Shown: positions 1 to 6,455 of the stretch, piece after piece | Position numbering within the stretch: the first letter of the stretch is position 1 | How the letters are laid out: each line of letters begins with the position of its first letter | Assembly: GCA_030017395.1 (NCBI GenBank) | Contig: JASEIZ010000079.1 | Location: forward strand, 1 to 8,636 | Length of the DNA stretch: 8,636 nt | Source of the DNA: Desulfobacterales bacterium | GTDB lineage: Bacteria; Desulfobacterota; Desulfobacteria; Desulfobacterales; ETH-SRB1 | Direction: 5' to 3' | The notes under the pieces: model-generated | What the model was told of the DNA's origin: nothing | The model's input: only the letters and a program-made list of their open reading frames with translations | Database searches by the model: none | Program-made: the position numbers and the translations under genes

Positions 1-852
1 CGGTTCACACTTGATGTTGGAAGGCCTGATCATATTATCTGGAAGTCCAAAGAGTCCCAACTTTGAGCTTTGAGCTTTCAGCTCATACGCGAGTTTCTTA
101 CCCCTTGCATCATTACAATTAATTACGGCCAGGGTACGGCCTTTTTTATGCCCTGATATCAGGTTTTCCGTAAAAAGCCTTTTCTTGCACGACCAGTAGG
201 AATCCATATCCACGTGATAATCAAGATGATCCCGGGTCAAATTCGTAAATACACCGACATCAAACCAGCAATTTGCAATCCTGTGCTGGTCTATGGCATG
301 CGATGAAACCTCCATAACAACATGTGTAATGCCATGCTTTAGCATCTCGGCTAAAATTCTCTGAAGATCAAGCGATTCGGGCGTTGTAACATGGCTATTA
401 AATTTTTTGTCCAAATAACGGTAATTTATTGTTCCTATAACACCGACCCTAAAACCAGCATTTAAAAGTATGCTTTCGATCAAATAGGCTGTGGTTGTTT
501 TGCCGTTTGTGCCGGTTATTCCTATTAAAAACAAATCTTCCGAAGGATTACCGTAAAAGGCGGCAGAGATAGCAGATAGAGCTTTTCTTGTGTTTTCAAC
601 TTCGATAATTATTGAATTCCAATTAATCGGTTTTTGCGCAATAATCGCTGATGCGCCATTTGCCAATGCCTCGTCAACATAGTCATGACCATCCGTCACA
701 TTGCCCTGTATGGCCACAAACACCCCGCCCTGCTTAACATCCTGCGCTCTATAATGGATTGAAACAACATCGGCCTTATCCATTCCGCCCTCTTTTTTCT
801 TACCAGAAACACTCTTTACAGTAATTGATTTAAGCAAATGCGAAAGTTTCAC
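1..852 (-). CDS. murE: UDP-MurNAc-dipeptide synthetase MurE (N-terminal 284 codons, runs off the left edge)
   Basis: Cytoplasmic Mur ligase that adds the third stem-peptide residue (meso-DAP or L-Lys) to UDP-MurNAc-L-Ala-D-Glu with ATP. The GTG start at 852-850 gives MKLSHLLKSI, the usual MurE opening. The start overlaps the ftsI stop (GTGA) and has an AAAGG Shine-Dalgarno about 8 nt upstream. Visible landmarks: an HYRAQDVKQGGVFVAIQG stretch (33-50) of the N-terminal UDP-binding domain; the ATP-binding P-loop GTNGKTT (114-120); TTPES (156-160, usually TTPDP/TTPES); MEVSSHA (180-186); NLTRDHLDYH (204-213); and K223 in YWSCKKRLF, the expected carbamylated lysine. The C-terminal domain with the DNPR motif that would separate the DAP from the Lys type lies outside the window. 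In Gram-negative relatives DAP is usual (inference). A three-unit 7-bp repeat encodes residues around 258-264. The reading frame is intact up to position 1. Confidence 0.96.
   Translation of the reverse strand, partial: MKLSHLLKSITVKSVSGKKKEGGMDKADVVSIHYRAQDVKQGGVFVAIQGNVTDGHDYVDEALANGASAIIAQKPINWNSIIIEVENTRKALSAISAAFYGNPSEDLFLIGITGTNGKTTTAYLIESILLNAGFRVGVIGTINYRYLDKKFNSHVTTPESLDLQRILAEMLKHGITHVVMEVSSHAIDQHRIANCWFDVGVFTNLTRDHLDYHVDMDSYWSCKKRLFTENLISGHKKGRTLAVINCNDARGKKLAYELKAQSSKLGLFGLPDNMIRPSNIKCEP
62..82. repeat. 7-bp tandem repeat inside murE (TTTGAGC x2 + TTTCAGC)
   Basis: Three consecutive heptamers read on + as TTTGAGC, TTTGAGC, TTTCAGC. They lie inside murE, where the minus strand encodes roughly ELKAQSSK. 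Three 7-bp units equal seven codons, so the frame is kept. The residues sit after the K223 region, in a part of MurE that varies between species. It may be an inserted repeat or a coincidence of codon use. It has the same unit length as the heptamer array in rsmH. Confidence 0.55.
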
Positions 853-2672
853 GCTGAAACCTTTGGAAAATGTCTAATTTTATCTGATCCATTAAATCTG
901 TTCAAACCAGCCTGTCTATTAACACGGCCGCCATAAGGCACACTATGAGTAGCGGGCAGGTTCATATAGTTAAGGGTTTCAAAGGCAATTTTTTTAAATG
1001 CCGGGGCTGAAACAATACCGCCAAAATACTGTTGCCCAGGCTCATCAATTACAACCAGGACAGCTACTTCAGGATCTTGTGAAGGAGCAAACCCTACAAA
1101 TGATGCTATATATTTATCTTCGGCATATGTTCCTTTTTCATCAATTTTCTGGGCAGTGCCTGTCTTACCGCAAACAGAATAACCTTCAAGCGCTGCATTG
1201 CCCCCTGTGCCTCCGTCATCGGTCACGGATTCCATTATCTTTTTCAAGGTTCCGGCTGTTTGGGCCGAAATAACCCTTCTAACTTCACAAGGACTCGAAC
1301 TCTTTATTAAACGTCCATTCTTATCCATTATGGCCTGAACAATATAAGGCTTCATGAGAATCCCGTCATTGGCAATCGCGCAAGTGGCTGTTATAAGCTG
1401 AAGTGCTGATACGGAAATCCCTTGCCCGAATGCAACTGCTCCGGCGTCTATTTTTGACCATCGCTTATATGGAGACATGCTTCCGGCTGTTTCCCCCGGG
1501 CAGTCTATTCCGCTCTTTTTGCCGAAACCAAAATCGCTTAAAGTCTTATAAAGCACATCCTGACCGGTTGTTTCAGCGACCTTTACTATACCGATATTGC
1601 TTGAATATTTAACGATCTGCTGCAAGGACATCCAACCGTGAGGCTTGGTGTCATGAATAATATCTTTTCCGATTTTGTACGAGCCGTTTTCGCAATAAAA
1701 AATAGTATTCTGTGTGCATTTCCCTGATTCCAGTGCCGCTGCTGCCGAGAAGATTTTCATGGTTGAGCCTGGTTCAAACTGATCGGCTATTGCTCTGTTT
1801 CTCCAAAGCTCCCTTTTAAAATCTCTGAAAGTATTAGGATTAAAAAAGGGATAGTGCGCCATAGCTAATACAGCCCCTGTTTTTGGGGCCATTACTATCG
1901 CCATCCCTGATTTGGCGGAAAATTTATCAACCGCTTCCTCAAGAGCGTTCTCCGCTATGTGCTGTATTGTCCTGTCAATAGTGAGAATAAGGTTGTTCCC
2001 GCCAAAATCTCCGGCCTCTGCTTCCCCGACGTTAAATCCACGGCCGAATGCATCCTTTAAAACCGTAAACTTACCTGTAGCGCCTTCAAGATAATCGTTA
2101 TAATAAAATTCAATACCTTCCAGACCATGGACATCGACGCCTGAAAATCCAAGCACCTGTGCAGCAAGGGTTTTGTTTGGATAAAAACGCTTGTTCTCGG
2201 GTATGAAAGCTATGCCTTTAAGCTTTAAATTCTTTGTCTGTTCTGCCTCCCTGGGTGTGACATGGCGCTTTACCCATACAAACGATCTTTTTTTTGAATT
2301 TAGATTTCTGTAAAGTGAGGCTTCGTCTATTTTTAGCGCCCTTGCAATGAGCCTGGCTGTCGTTTTTGGTTCTGAAATATTTTGTGGATATGCAGCTATC
2401 GATGCCACATCTATGCTGACTGCTATTTCTCTATGATTTGCATCATATATAGTTCCGCGTTTTCCAGAAGATATAAAAGATTTTTCATATTGGTCTGCCG
2501 CCTTTTGAGACAGCCACGGACCGCAAAAAACCTGCAGGTATACCGCCTTTGCCCCTATTACGACCAAAATAATGCTGAAAATAAAACCAATAAGTATAGA
2601 ACGCAGTCCAATAAGCCTTTGTTGAACAGCAGTACCGGTTGTTGCGAATAATTTTCGATGTTTTGTTTTCAT
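849..2672 (-). CDS. ftsI: Septal peptidoglycan transpeptidase FtsI (PBP3, class B penicillin-binding protein)
   Basis: Bitopic inner-membrane D,D-transpeptidase that cross-links septal peptidoglycan in the divisome, normally paired with FtsW. It is 607 aa, close to the usual 550-650. A basic cytoplasmic N-terminus is followed by one membrane segment at about residues 24-48. The PBP dimer domain starts at RGTIYDANH (72-80). The transpeptidase domain has all three catalytic motifs: SxxK as S303-T-M-K306, SxN as S357-S-N359, and KTG at 503-505 in CGKTGTAQK. Also visible are LTIDRTIQ (230-237) and SFVGFAP (524-530). No PASTA repeats are seen, which favours FtsI over SpoVD-type proteins. The ATG at 2672-2670 overlaps the ftsL stop (ATGA). 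No clear Shine-Dalgarno precedes it, so translation probably depends on coupling to ftsL. The stop (851-849) overlaps the murE GTG start. Confidence 0.97.
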   Translation of the reverse strand: MKTKHRKLFATTGTAVQQRLIGLRSILIGFIFSIILVVIGAKAVYLQVFCGPWLSQKAADQYEKSFISSGKRGTIYDANHREIAVSIDVASIAAYPQNISEPKTTARLIARALKIDEASLYRNLNSKKRSFVWVKRHVTPREAEQTKNLKLKGIAFIPENKRFYPNKTLAAQVLGFSGVDVHGLEGIEFYYNDYLEGATGKFTVLKDAFGRGFNVGEAEAGDFGGNNLILTIDRTIQHIAENALEEAVDKFSAKSGMAIVMAPKTGAVLAMAHYPFFNPNTFRDFKRELWRNRAIADQFEPGSTMKIFSAAAALESGKCTQNTIFYCENGSYKIGKDIIHDTKPHGWMSLQQIVKYSSNIGIVKVAETTGQDVLYKTLSDFGFGKKSGIDCPGETAGSMSPYKRWSKIDAGAVAFGQGISVSALQLITATCAIANDGILMKPYIVQAIMDKNGRLIKSSSPCEVRRVISAQTAGTLKKIMESVTDDGGTGGNAALEGYSVCGKTGTAQKIDEKGTYAEDKYIASFVGFAPSQDPEVAVLVVIDEPGQQYFGGIVSAPAFKKIAFETLNYMNLPATHSVPYGGRVNRQAGLNRFNGSDKIRHFPKVSA

Positions 2673-2968
2673 GGAATTATAATAATCTGTTTTGAAGTCG
2701 GTCTTGTCAGATTGAGCTTACAGCTTGCTATTTCTGCAAGCCGTTTCGGAGATTTAAGGCTTGCAAGCTCAATTTTTAATTTGTTTTGCAAGGCTACAAT
2801 TTTTTGGTTATTATTTACTTCTTTTGTTATCTCATATCCGATCCTTACACATTGAACTCTACACCAGGTATAAAAAAAAAGTTCGAAAATAAAGATCGAT
2901 AATAGAACAAGCCAGACTCCTGTTAGTTTTGATTTACGAAAATTATTTTTTCTTTTTTTAAAACCCAT
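2669..2968 (-). CDS. ftsL: Cell division protein FtsL
   Basis: Small bitopic divisome protein that, in the families studied, forms a trimer with FtsB and FtsQ and activates FtsW-FtsI. The chosen start is the ATG at 2968-2966, giving 99 aa. It shares one base with the rsmH stop (TAATG) and has an AAGGG Shine-Dalgarno (2979-2975) at good spacing. The protein has a basic N-terminus (MGFKKRKNNFRKSK), one membrane segment at about residues 16-34, and a periplasmic helix rich in L/I/K (about 45-82: ITKEVNNNQKIVALQNK) consistent with the short FtsL coiled coil. Sequence is weakly conserved in this family. Identity rests on size, topology and position between rsmH and ftsI. A longer reading from TTG at 3106 translates the heptamer repeat and is not preferred. 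Confidence 0.88.
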   Translation of the reverse strand: MGFKKRKNNFRKSKLTGVWLVLLSIFIFELFFYTWCRVQCVRIGYEITKEVNNNQKIVALQNKLKIELASLKSPKRLAEIASCKLNLTRPTSKQIIIIP

Positions 2969-4029
2969 TAGCGACCCTTGAAATACCATGTTAATAGGAT
3001 AGAAGATAGAGGATGGAGCAAATCGATGGACCTTTCCTCTTTCCTCTTTCCTCTTTCCTCTTTCCCATTTCCTCTTTCCTCTTTCCCATTTCCTATTTTC
3101 TCGCAAGCCCTTAGCTTTGCGCTTCTTGCCATAGGATTAACCGATATCTCTTCTACAGTCGGCCGCAATACTTTCCTGGTCAAAGAGCAAACAACCTTTT
3201 TTGGATTACAAACACATTTCGGAAAATCCGGAGGACAAATGCACTTGCCCCCCAGAGCTTTTATCCGATGTTTTACAATCCTATCTTCAAGGGAATGGAA
3301 AGATATTATACAAAGACGGCCTTTGGGCATTAAGAAATTTACGGCGTTTTGCATAAACGAATCGAGCAGTTCGAGCTCTCTATTGACAGCGATTCTAAGA
3401 GCCATGAACACTCGGGTGGCAGGATGAATTTTCTGGGCAAATAAAGATTTCTTTGGAACAGCGTCACATACAATCTGAGCTAACTGCGTGGCTGAACAGA
3501 TTCTTTTTCGCTTTCTTGCCTTTACGATGTTATGAGCTATCTGCTTTGCCCGGCGCTCCTCACCGTATTGCTTAAAAAGCTTTTTCAGACCTTCTTCATC
3601 CATCCCGTTTACCAAATCTTCGGCTTTTACCTGCGAGTTAATGTTCATACGCATATCCAGAGGCTCGTCTTTTTTGAAACTAAAGCCTCGGCCGCTTAAT
3701 TCGAGTTGATAAAAGGAAACTCCAAGATCTAAAAGAATGCCGTTTACTGCATCAATATTTATCTGCGAAAGAATATCAGGAAGATTAACAAAGTTTTCGT
3801 GAAAAAGACGAACATTTAATTCATATGGTCTCAGGGCCTTTTTTGCATTTAATACTGCATCCTTATCCTGATCTATCCCGATCAATAAACCGCCGGGAAT
3901 AATTTTTTCCACAATGGCAAGAGCATGACCCGAACCGCCAAGGGTGCAGTCAACATAGATCCCCCCAGGAATACAATTCAGAAAAGAGACCGCCTCGCTT
4001 AGCATTACAGGAATATGTTTATACGGCAT
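2968..4029 (-). CDS. rsmH: 16S rRNA (cytosine-1402-N4)-methyltransferase RsmH with repeat-derived C-terminal tail
   Basis: SAM-dependent enzyme (formerly MraW) that N4-methylates C1402 in the decoding centre of 16S rRNA. Visible motifs: HIPVML (5-10) near the N-terminus; motif I DCTLGGSGH (27-35); GIDQD (51-55); DLGVSFYQLE (101-110, commonly DLGVSSxQLD); HPATRVFMALRIAVNREL (202-219); SFHSLEDRIVK (243-253); and CxC-x6-CxC at C263/C265/C272/C274. Family members usually end soon after SAKLRA(A/C)E, here at residues 303-310, at about 310-315 aa. This protein is 353 aa: residues 313-333 are three 7-residue repeats (GNGKEER, GNGKEER, GKRKEER) encoded by the heptamer array, and about 20 more residues follow to the stop. 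The core looks functional and the tail is probably an unstructured extra. The start lies 4 nt after the mraZ stop with only a weak Shine-Dalgarno (AGGG, 12 nt away). Confidence 0.96.
   Translation of the reverse strand: MPYKHIPVMLSEAVSFLNCIPGGIYVDCTLGGSGHALAIVEKIIPGGLLIGIDQDKDAVLNAKKALRPYELNVRLFHENFVNLPDILSQINIDAVNGILLDLGVSFYQLELSGRGFSFKKDEPLDMRMNINSQVKAEDLVNGMDEEGLKKLFKQYGEERRAKQIAHNIVKARKRKRICSATQLAQIVCDAVPKKSLFAQKIHPATRVFMALRIAVNRELELLDSFMQNAVNFLMPKGRLCIISFHSLEDRIVKHRIKALGGKCICPPDFPKCVCNPKKVVCSLTRKVLRPTVEEISVNPMARSAKLRACEKIGNGKEERGNGKEERGKRKEERSIDLLHPLSSILLTWYFKGR
3031..3093 (-). repeat. Heptamer tandem repeat (GGAAAGA-type, nine units) in the 3' end of rsmH
   Basis: Read on the minus strand the array is GGAAATG, GGAAAGA, GGAAAGA, GGAAATG, GGAAAGA x4, GGAAAGG: nine units, 63 nt, with no spacing errors. 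As 63 is divisible by 3 it stays in the rsmH frame, and three units (21 nt) make one 7-residue peptide repeat. Because 7 = 1 mod 3, each unit gained or lost changes the frame. The array ends 63 nt before the ftsL start. Arrays of this kind are prone to slipped-strand change during replication (general knowledge). Confidence 0.93.
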
Positions 4030-4033
4030 TGGA

Positions 4034-4480
4034 TTAAAGCCCTAATTTTGCAATTTCGTTTCCAACATCCTCCTTTTTCATATCATCTTCCATCTGCATA
4101 GCTTCCCGCTCATATCTTTCTTTTGACCATATTTCAAAATGAGCTATTTGACCCACAAGCACGATCTCTTTTTCAAGCCCGGCATACTGTCTTAATACCG
4201 GCGGAATCAGGATGCGCCCCTGTTTATCACACATGCAATCAGATGCTCCCCCAATAAAAACTCTCCTGAAACGCCGCATATATTCACTGGTCTGCGCTAA
4301 GGACAATACCTTGGATTCAATTTCACCCCAACGATCAAAAGTATATGCAAACAGAGAACCGTCAAGCCTGGTAACCATTACACCGTCACCGCCGCCATCT
4401 TTAATGACATCACGAAACCTTGCCGGAATTATGACGCGTCCTTTTGAATCAATTGTATTATAGGAACTGCCTCTGAACAT
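4034..4480 (-). CDS. mraZ: Transcriptional regulator MraZ
   Basis: First gene of the dcw operon. MraZ is a DNA-binding protein with two SpoVT/AbrB-like domains that forms a ring and, in E. coli, represses its own operon by binding direct repeats upstream. The protein is 148 aa, near the usual 140-155. The first domain has MFRGSSYNTIDSKGRVIIPA (1-20), with the DSKGR signature at 11-15. The second has DKQGRILIPP (85-94), matching the conserved DxxGR and IPP. The C-terminal end is charged (EDDMKKED), as is common. The ATG at 4480-4478 has AGGGTG upstream as Shine-Dalgarno. Promoter and candidate operator are directly upstream. The stop is 4 nt before rsmH. Confidence 0.96.
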   Translation of the reverse strand: MFRGSSYNTIDSKGRVIIPARFRDVIKDGGGDGVMVTRLDGSLFAYTFDRWGEIESKVLSLAQTSEYMRRFRRVFIGGASDCMCDKQGRILIPPVLRQYAGLEKEIVLVGQIAHFEIWSKERYEREAMQMEDDMKKEDVGNEIAKLGL

Positions 4481-4490
4481 ATAACACCCT

Positions 4491-4510
4491 AATTATCCAC
4501 TTTTATCCAC
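4491..4510 (-). promoter_or_regulatory. Candidate MraZ operator (10-bp periodic GTGGAT repeats)
   Basis: Minus-strand reading gives GTGGATAAAA (4510-4501) and GTGGATAATT (4500-4491). They are followed in the same 10-bp phase by the weaker AGGGTGTTAT (4490-4481), which overlaps the mraZ ribosome binding site. Known MraZ sites are short TGGG-like repeats at 10-bp period upstream of mraZ, so spacing and position fit. Here the repeat reads TGGAT rather than TGGGA. They lie just downstream of the -10 box, where binding would block initiation. Confidence 0.7.
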
Positions 4511-4519
4511 TTTTTTTAC

Positions 4520-4548
4520 ATAAAAGTACATTTCTATCAGGGTGTCAA
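4520..4548 (-). promoter_or_regulatory. Promoter of the mraZ/dcw operon
   Basis: Minus strand: -35 TTGACA (4548-4543, full consensus), 17-nt spacer, -10 TTTTAT (4525-4520, four of six matches). Transcription would start around 4513-4510, about 30 nt before the mraZ ATG. No other comparable box pair was seen between it and mraZ. Confidence 0.75.
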
Positions 4549-4681
4549 GAAAAAAATGAAAAAATTTTACATTTTTTTATAATGATTTTTAAAAGTTAAA
4601 GGTAATAATTCGTATTAATTTTAGGTGGGAAATTGTGGGGCTGTTTTAAGCGACAAATGCGCTCGCTTTTGCAGTTCAATG
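4549..4681. other. Non-coding AT-rich spacer upstream of the dcw promoter
   Basis: No gene is seen here. The stretch holds a perfect TATAAT on + (4578-4583) without a -35 at proper distance, an imperfect AT palindrome around 4603-4619, and the GTGGG pair listed separately. It separates the conserved operon from the decayed accessory region. Confidence 0.6.
4625..4640 (+). promoter_or_regulatory. Second MraZ-like repeat pair (GTGGG-N5-GTGGG) on the opposite strand
   Basis: GTGGG at 4625-4629 and again at 4635-4639, exactly 10 bp apart. This matches the described TGGGN-N5-TGGGN arrangement better than the pair next to mraZ. It lies about 145 bp upstream of mraZ and reads on + , away from the operon. 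It may be an auxiliary MraZ site or chance. Confidence 0.4.
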
Positions 4682-4922
4682 TTAAATGGAATCTCCTGTT
4701 TTTTTTCTTGCGATCACCTCCAGTGAAGAACACCAGAAAGTTCTTCCACCAGAAATTAAATCTGTTAATTTTTCCACTGTTTCAATTAGTTTCGTAACAA
4801 AACTAAAAATGTGAAAGTAATCAAACGCTCTACCCCGTGGCTTGCCACGGGGTAATCCGTGCTTGCCCCGGAAAGACTCGCATTATAAAGCTCAATATCT
4901 GCAAAACCATGAACAGTCAGTG
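4682..4922 (-). pseudogene. Methyltransferase 3'-end remnant 1 (broken)
   Basis: The minus-strand sequence matches the 3' end of the methyltransferase fragment at 8130-8606. By hand count about 76 of 92 aligned positions (4716-4807 against 8149-8240) are identical without gaps. One frame reads HGFADIELYNASLSG, aligning with HGFKDVVINNASLSG. After a palindrome-containing insertion, a different frame reads FVTKLIETVEKLTDLISGG and SSLEVIARKK to a TAA at 4684-4682. The halves are out of frame and no start exists, so it cannot encode the product. Homology stops near 4922, where unrelated repeat-like sequence begins. Most of the gene body is missing, and the sequence further right leads into the first ATPase module. 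Confidence 0.8.
4831..4854. repeat. GC-rich palindromic (REP-like) element
   Basis: Perfect 10-bp arms TACCCCGTGG (4831-4840) and CCACGGGGTA (4845-4854) around the loop CTTG. It lies inside methyltransferase remnant 1, in a segment of about 36 bp that has no counterpart in the 8130-8606 copy, so it is an insertion relative to that copy. High GC in an AT-rich stretch supports a mobile palindrome. No flanking T-run makes a terminator role unlikely. Confidence 0.8.
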
Positions 4923-4971
4923 CCTTGGTGTCTTAGTAGTTACAAACTAATAAAGTATCAACATACCTCCG

Positions 4972-4989
4972 TCTTTGTCATCTTTGTCA
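4972..4989. repeat. Short tandem duplication TCTTTGTCA x2
   Basis: Two adjacent 9-bp copies, TCTTTGTCA at 4972-4980 and 4981-4989. They sit in the non-coding stretch between methyltransferase remnant 1 and the first ATPase promoter. The neighbouring GTGCCTTGGTGTCTTAG (about 4920-4936) is similar low-complexity sequence. No gene is visible in 4923-5020. Confidence 0.5.
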
Positions 4990-5020
4990 AATCTAATTTT
5001 CCCATAAATGAAGAAGGAAC

Positions 5021-5057
5021 TTGACACGTATTCCACAAACTGGTAATTTGTATTACC
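5021..5057 (+). promoter_or_regulatory. Candidate promoter with overlapping inverted repeat, upstream of the first ATPase
   Basis: -35 TTGACA (5021-5026), 17-nt spacer, weak -10 TAATTT (5044-5049). A perfect inverted repeat GGTAAT-TTGT-ATTACC (5042-5057) covers the -10, the place expected for a repressor operator. A looser GGTA...TACC pair follows at about 5075-5089. The leader to the ATG at 5108 is about 50 nt. The assignment rests on sequence pattern only. Confidence 0.5.
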
Positions 5058-5107
5058 GTATTTAGTTGTAATCGGTAGGGTGTTTTACCACATTGCAAAG
5101 AGGTGTT

Positions 5108-6397
5108 ATGATAGAACTGCTTAAAGAAATCATTCTCGACTTCCAGAATACTGTTTTAGATACCGGCATTCCAAGGCACTTTCAATATAAGCCTGTTAAA
5201 GGAAAAGCCTTTGTATGTATTGGTGTAAGGCGTTGTGGAAAATCGACACTTCTTTATCAAATTATAAAAAATATAGCGGCACAAGGTGTTAAACTTGAAA
5301 ATGTTCTGTACATAAATTTTTTTGATGATCGACTGACAGAGATAAAACAAGGCAACCTGTCATTAATTATTGAGGCATACTATTCTCTTTATCCGGAAAA
5401 GAAGGGGACTGAAGAAGTTTACTACTTTTTTGATGAAATACAGGAAGCAAAGAATTGGGAACAATTTATTGACCGGATTTTACGGACCGAAAAATGCTCA
5501 GTATATTTGTCCGGCTCATCTGCAAAGATGCTTTCCAGGGAAATCGCAACACAAATGCGAGGACGTTCTCTATCATGGGAACTATTCCCATTTTCTTTTT
5601 CGGAATTTATTTCCTATAAGGGGATTAACTTTAAAAAACTAACTTCACGAAACAGACACTTGCTGCAAAACTGTTTTGATGAGTATTTTCTGAAAGGCGG
5701 CTTTCCTGAGGTTCGTGATGCCTCTGCTAAAATCCGCATCATGATTCACCAGGAATATTTTAAAACCATCCTTCATAGAGATGTAATTGAGAGATTTAAT
5801 GTCATACACCCTCAAGCCGCTATACAGGCTGGTTACAGGTTAATCAGTTCCTCGGCCTCTCTTTATTCAATAAATCGCGTTACAGAGTATCTTAAATCTC
5901 TCGGCTATAAGGTCAGTAAAGGTTTTGTTTCCTCATGTATCGAGTGGTTCGAGGATGTTTATTTTCTCTTTTCCGTAAAAATATTCAGCCCCTCAATTTC
6001 AAAGCAGAACGCCAATATAAAGAAAATCTATTGCATCGACCATTCCATGGTTACTTCAGTTGCGCCAAAGATCCTGGGGAATAAAGGGCATTTGCTTGAA
6101 AACATGATGTTTACATACCTTCGTCGGCATACAGAACAGATTTATTATTATAGGACAAAAAAAGGCAAAGAAATTGATTTTATATGGATGGACAATCGGG
6201 GGAGCAGGTATCTTATGCAGATATCATTCTCATTAAAAGACCCGGCTACAAGAAAGCGTGAGATTTCATCTCTCTCCTTTGCGATGGAAGAGCTAAATCT
6301 TCAGGAAGCAATAATAATAACCTATAATGAAGAAGAACTCATCAAAGTAGAAACCGGAGTCATAAAGATTATACCGGCATGGAAATATATGCTTTGA
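5108..6397 (+). CDS. AAA_14/DUF4143-family ATPase (first copy)
   Basis: P-loop ATPase of the widespread bacterial/archaeal family with an AAA_14 domain followed by DUF4143. Cellular role is not established. At 429 aa it is full length for the family. The start is ATG 5108, preceded by AGAGGT; a TTG at 5093 is in frame but less likely. Walker A is GVRRCGKST (39-47), Walker B VYYFFDEIQ (104-112, D109-E110). A sensor-like SGSS (135-138), RGRS (151-154, possible arginine finger) and the family motif YFLKGGFPEV (193-202) follow. The C-terminal domain resembles a PD-(D/E)XK nuclease fold: LLENMMFTYL (329-338, E331), KGKEIDFIW (352-360, D357), then MQISF where the family normally has ExK. The last catalytic motif therefore looks lost (Q371-I-S373). 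It stands alone on + and converges on the second ATPase, with methyltransferase remnants on both sides. Confidence 0.88.
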   Translation: MIELLKEIILDFQNTVLDTGIPRHFQYKPVKGKAFVCIGVRRCGKSTLLYQIIKNIAAQGVKLENVLYINFFDDRLTEIKQGNLSLIIEAYYSLYPEKKGTEEVYYFFDEIQEAKNWEQFIDRILRTEKCSVYLSGSSAKMLSREIATQMRGRSLSWELFPFSFSEFISYKGINFKKLTSRNRHLLQNCFDEYFLKGGFPEVRDASAKIRIMIHQEYFKTILHRDVIERFNVIHPQAAIQAGYRLISSSASLYSINRVTEYLKSLGYKVSKGFVSSCIEWFEDVYFLFSVKIFSPSISKQNANIKKIYCIDHSMVTSVAPKILGNKGHLLENMMFTYLRRHTEQIYYYRTKKGKEIDFIWMDNRGSRYLMQISFSLKDPATRKREISSLSFAMEELNLQEAIIITYNEEELIKVETGVIKIIPAWKYML

Positions 6398-6455
6398 GAG
6401 CAAGCTTTGCACAAGAAGACGTTTTTCAAGGGTTTCTGGGTGAAATACAAACTGT

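Noticed and set aside
2669..3106. Longer FtsL reading from TTG at 3106 (145 aa)
   Set aside because: The first 46 codons only translate the heptamer array and spacer in another frame. The ATG at 2968 has a good Shine-Dalgarno and couples to the rsmH stop.
2978..3427. 149-aa + strand frame antisense to rsmH
   Set aside because: Its composition comes from the heptamer array (repeated Ser/Phe/Pro/Leu), and rsmH is certain on the other strand.
4831..4854. Rho-independent terminator
   Set aside because: The hairpin is strong but no T-run follows on either strand, and it interrupts a gene remnant, so a REP-like insertion fits better.
4842..5024. 60-aa + strand frame upstream of the first ATPase
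   Set aside because: It starts inside the palindrome and runs antisense to remnant 1, with no ribosome binding site or recognisable protein feature.
5093..5107. TTG start for the first ATPase, five codons upstream
   Set aside because: The ATG at 5108 has AGAGGT directly upstream. The TTG has no comparable ribosome binding site.
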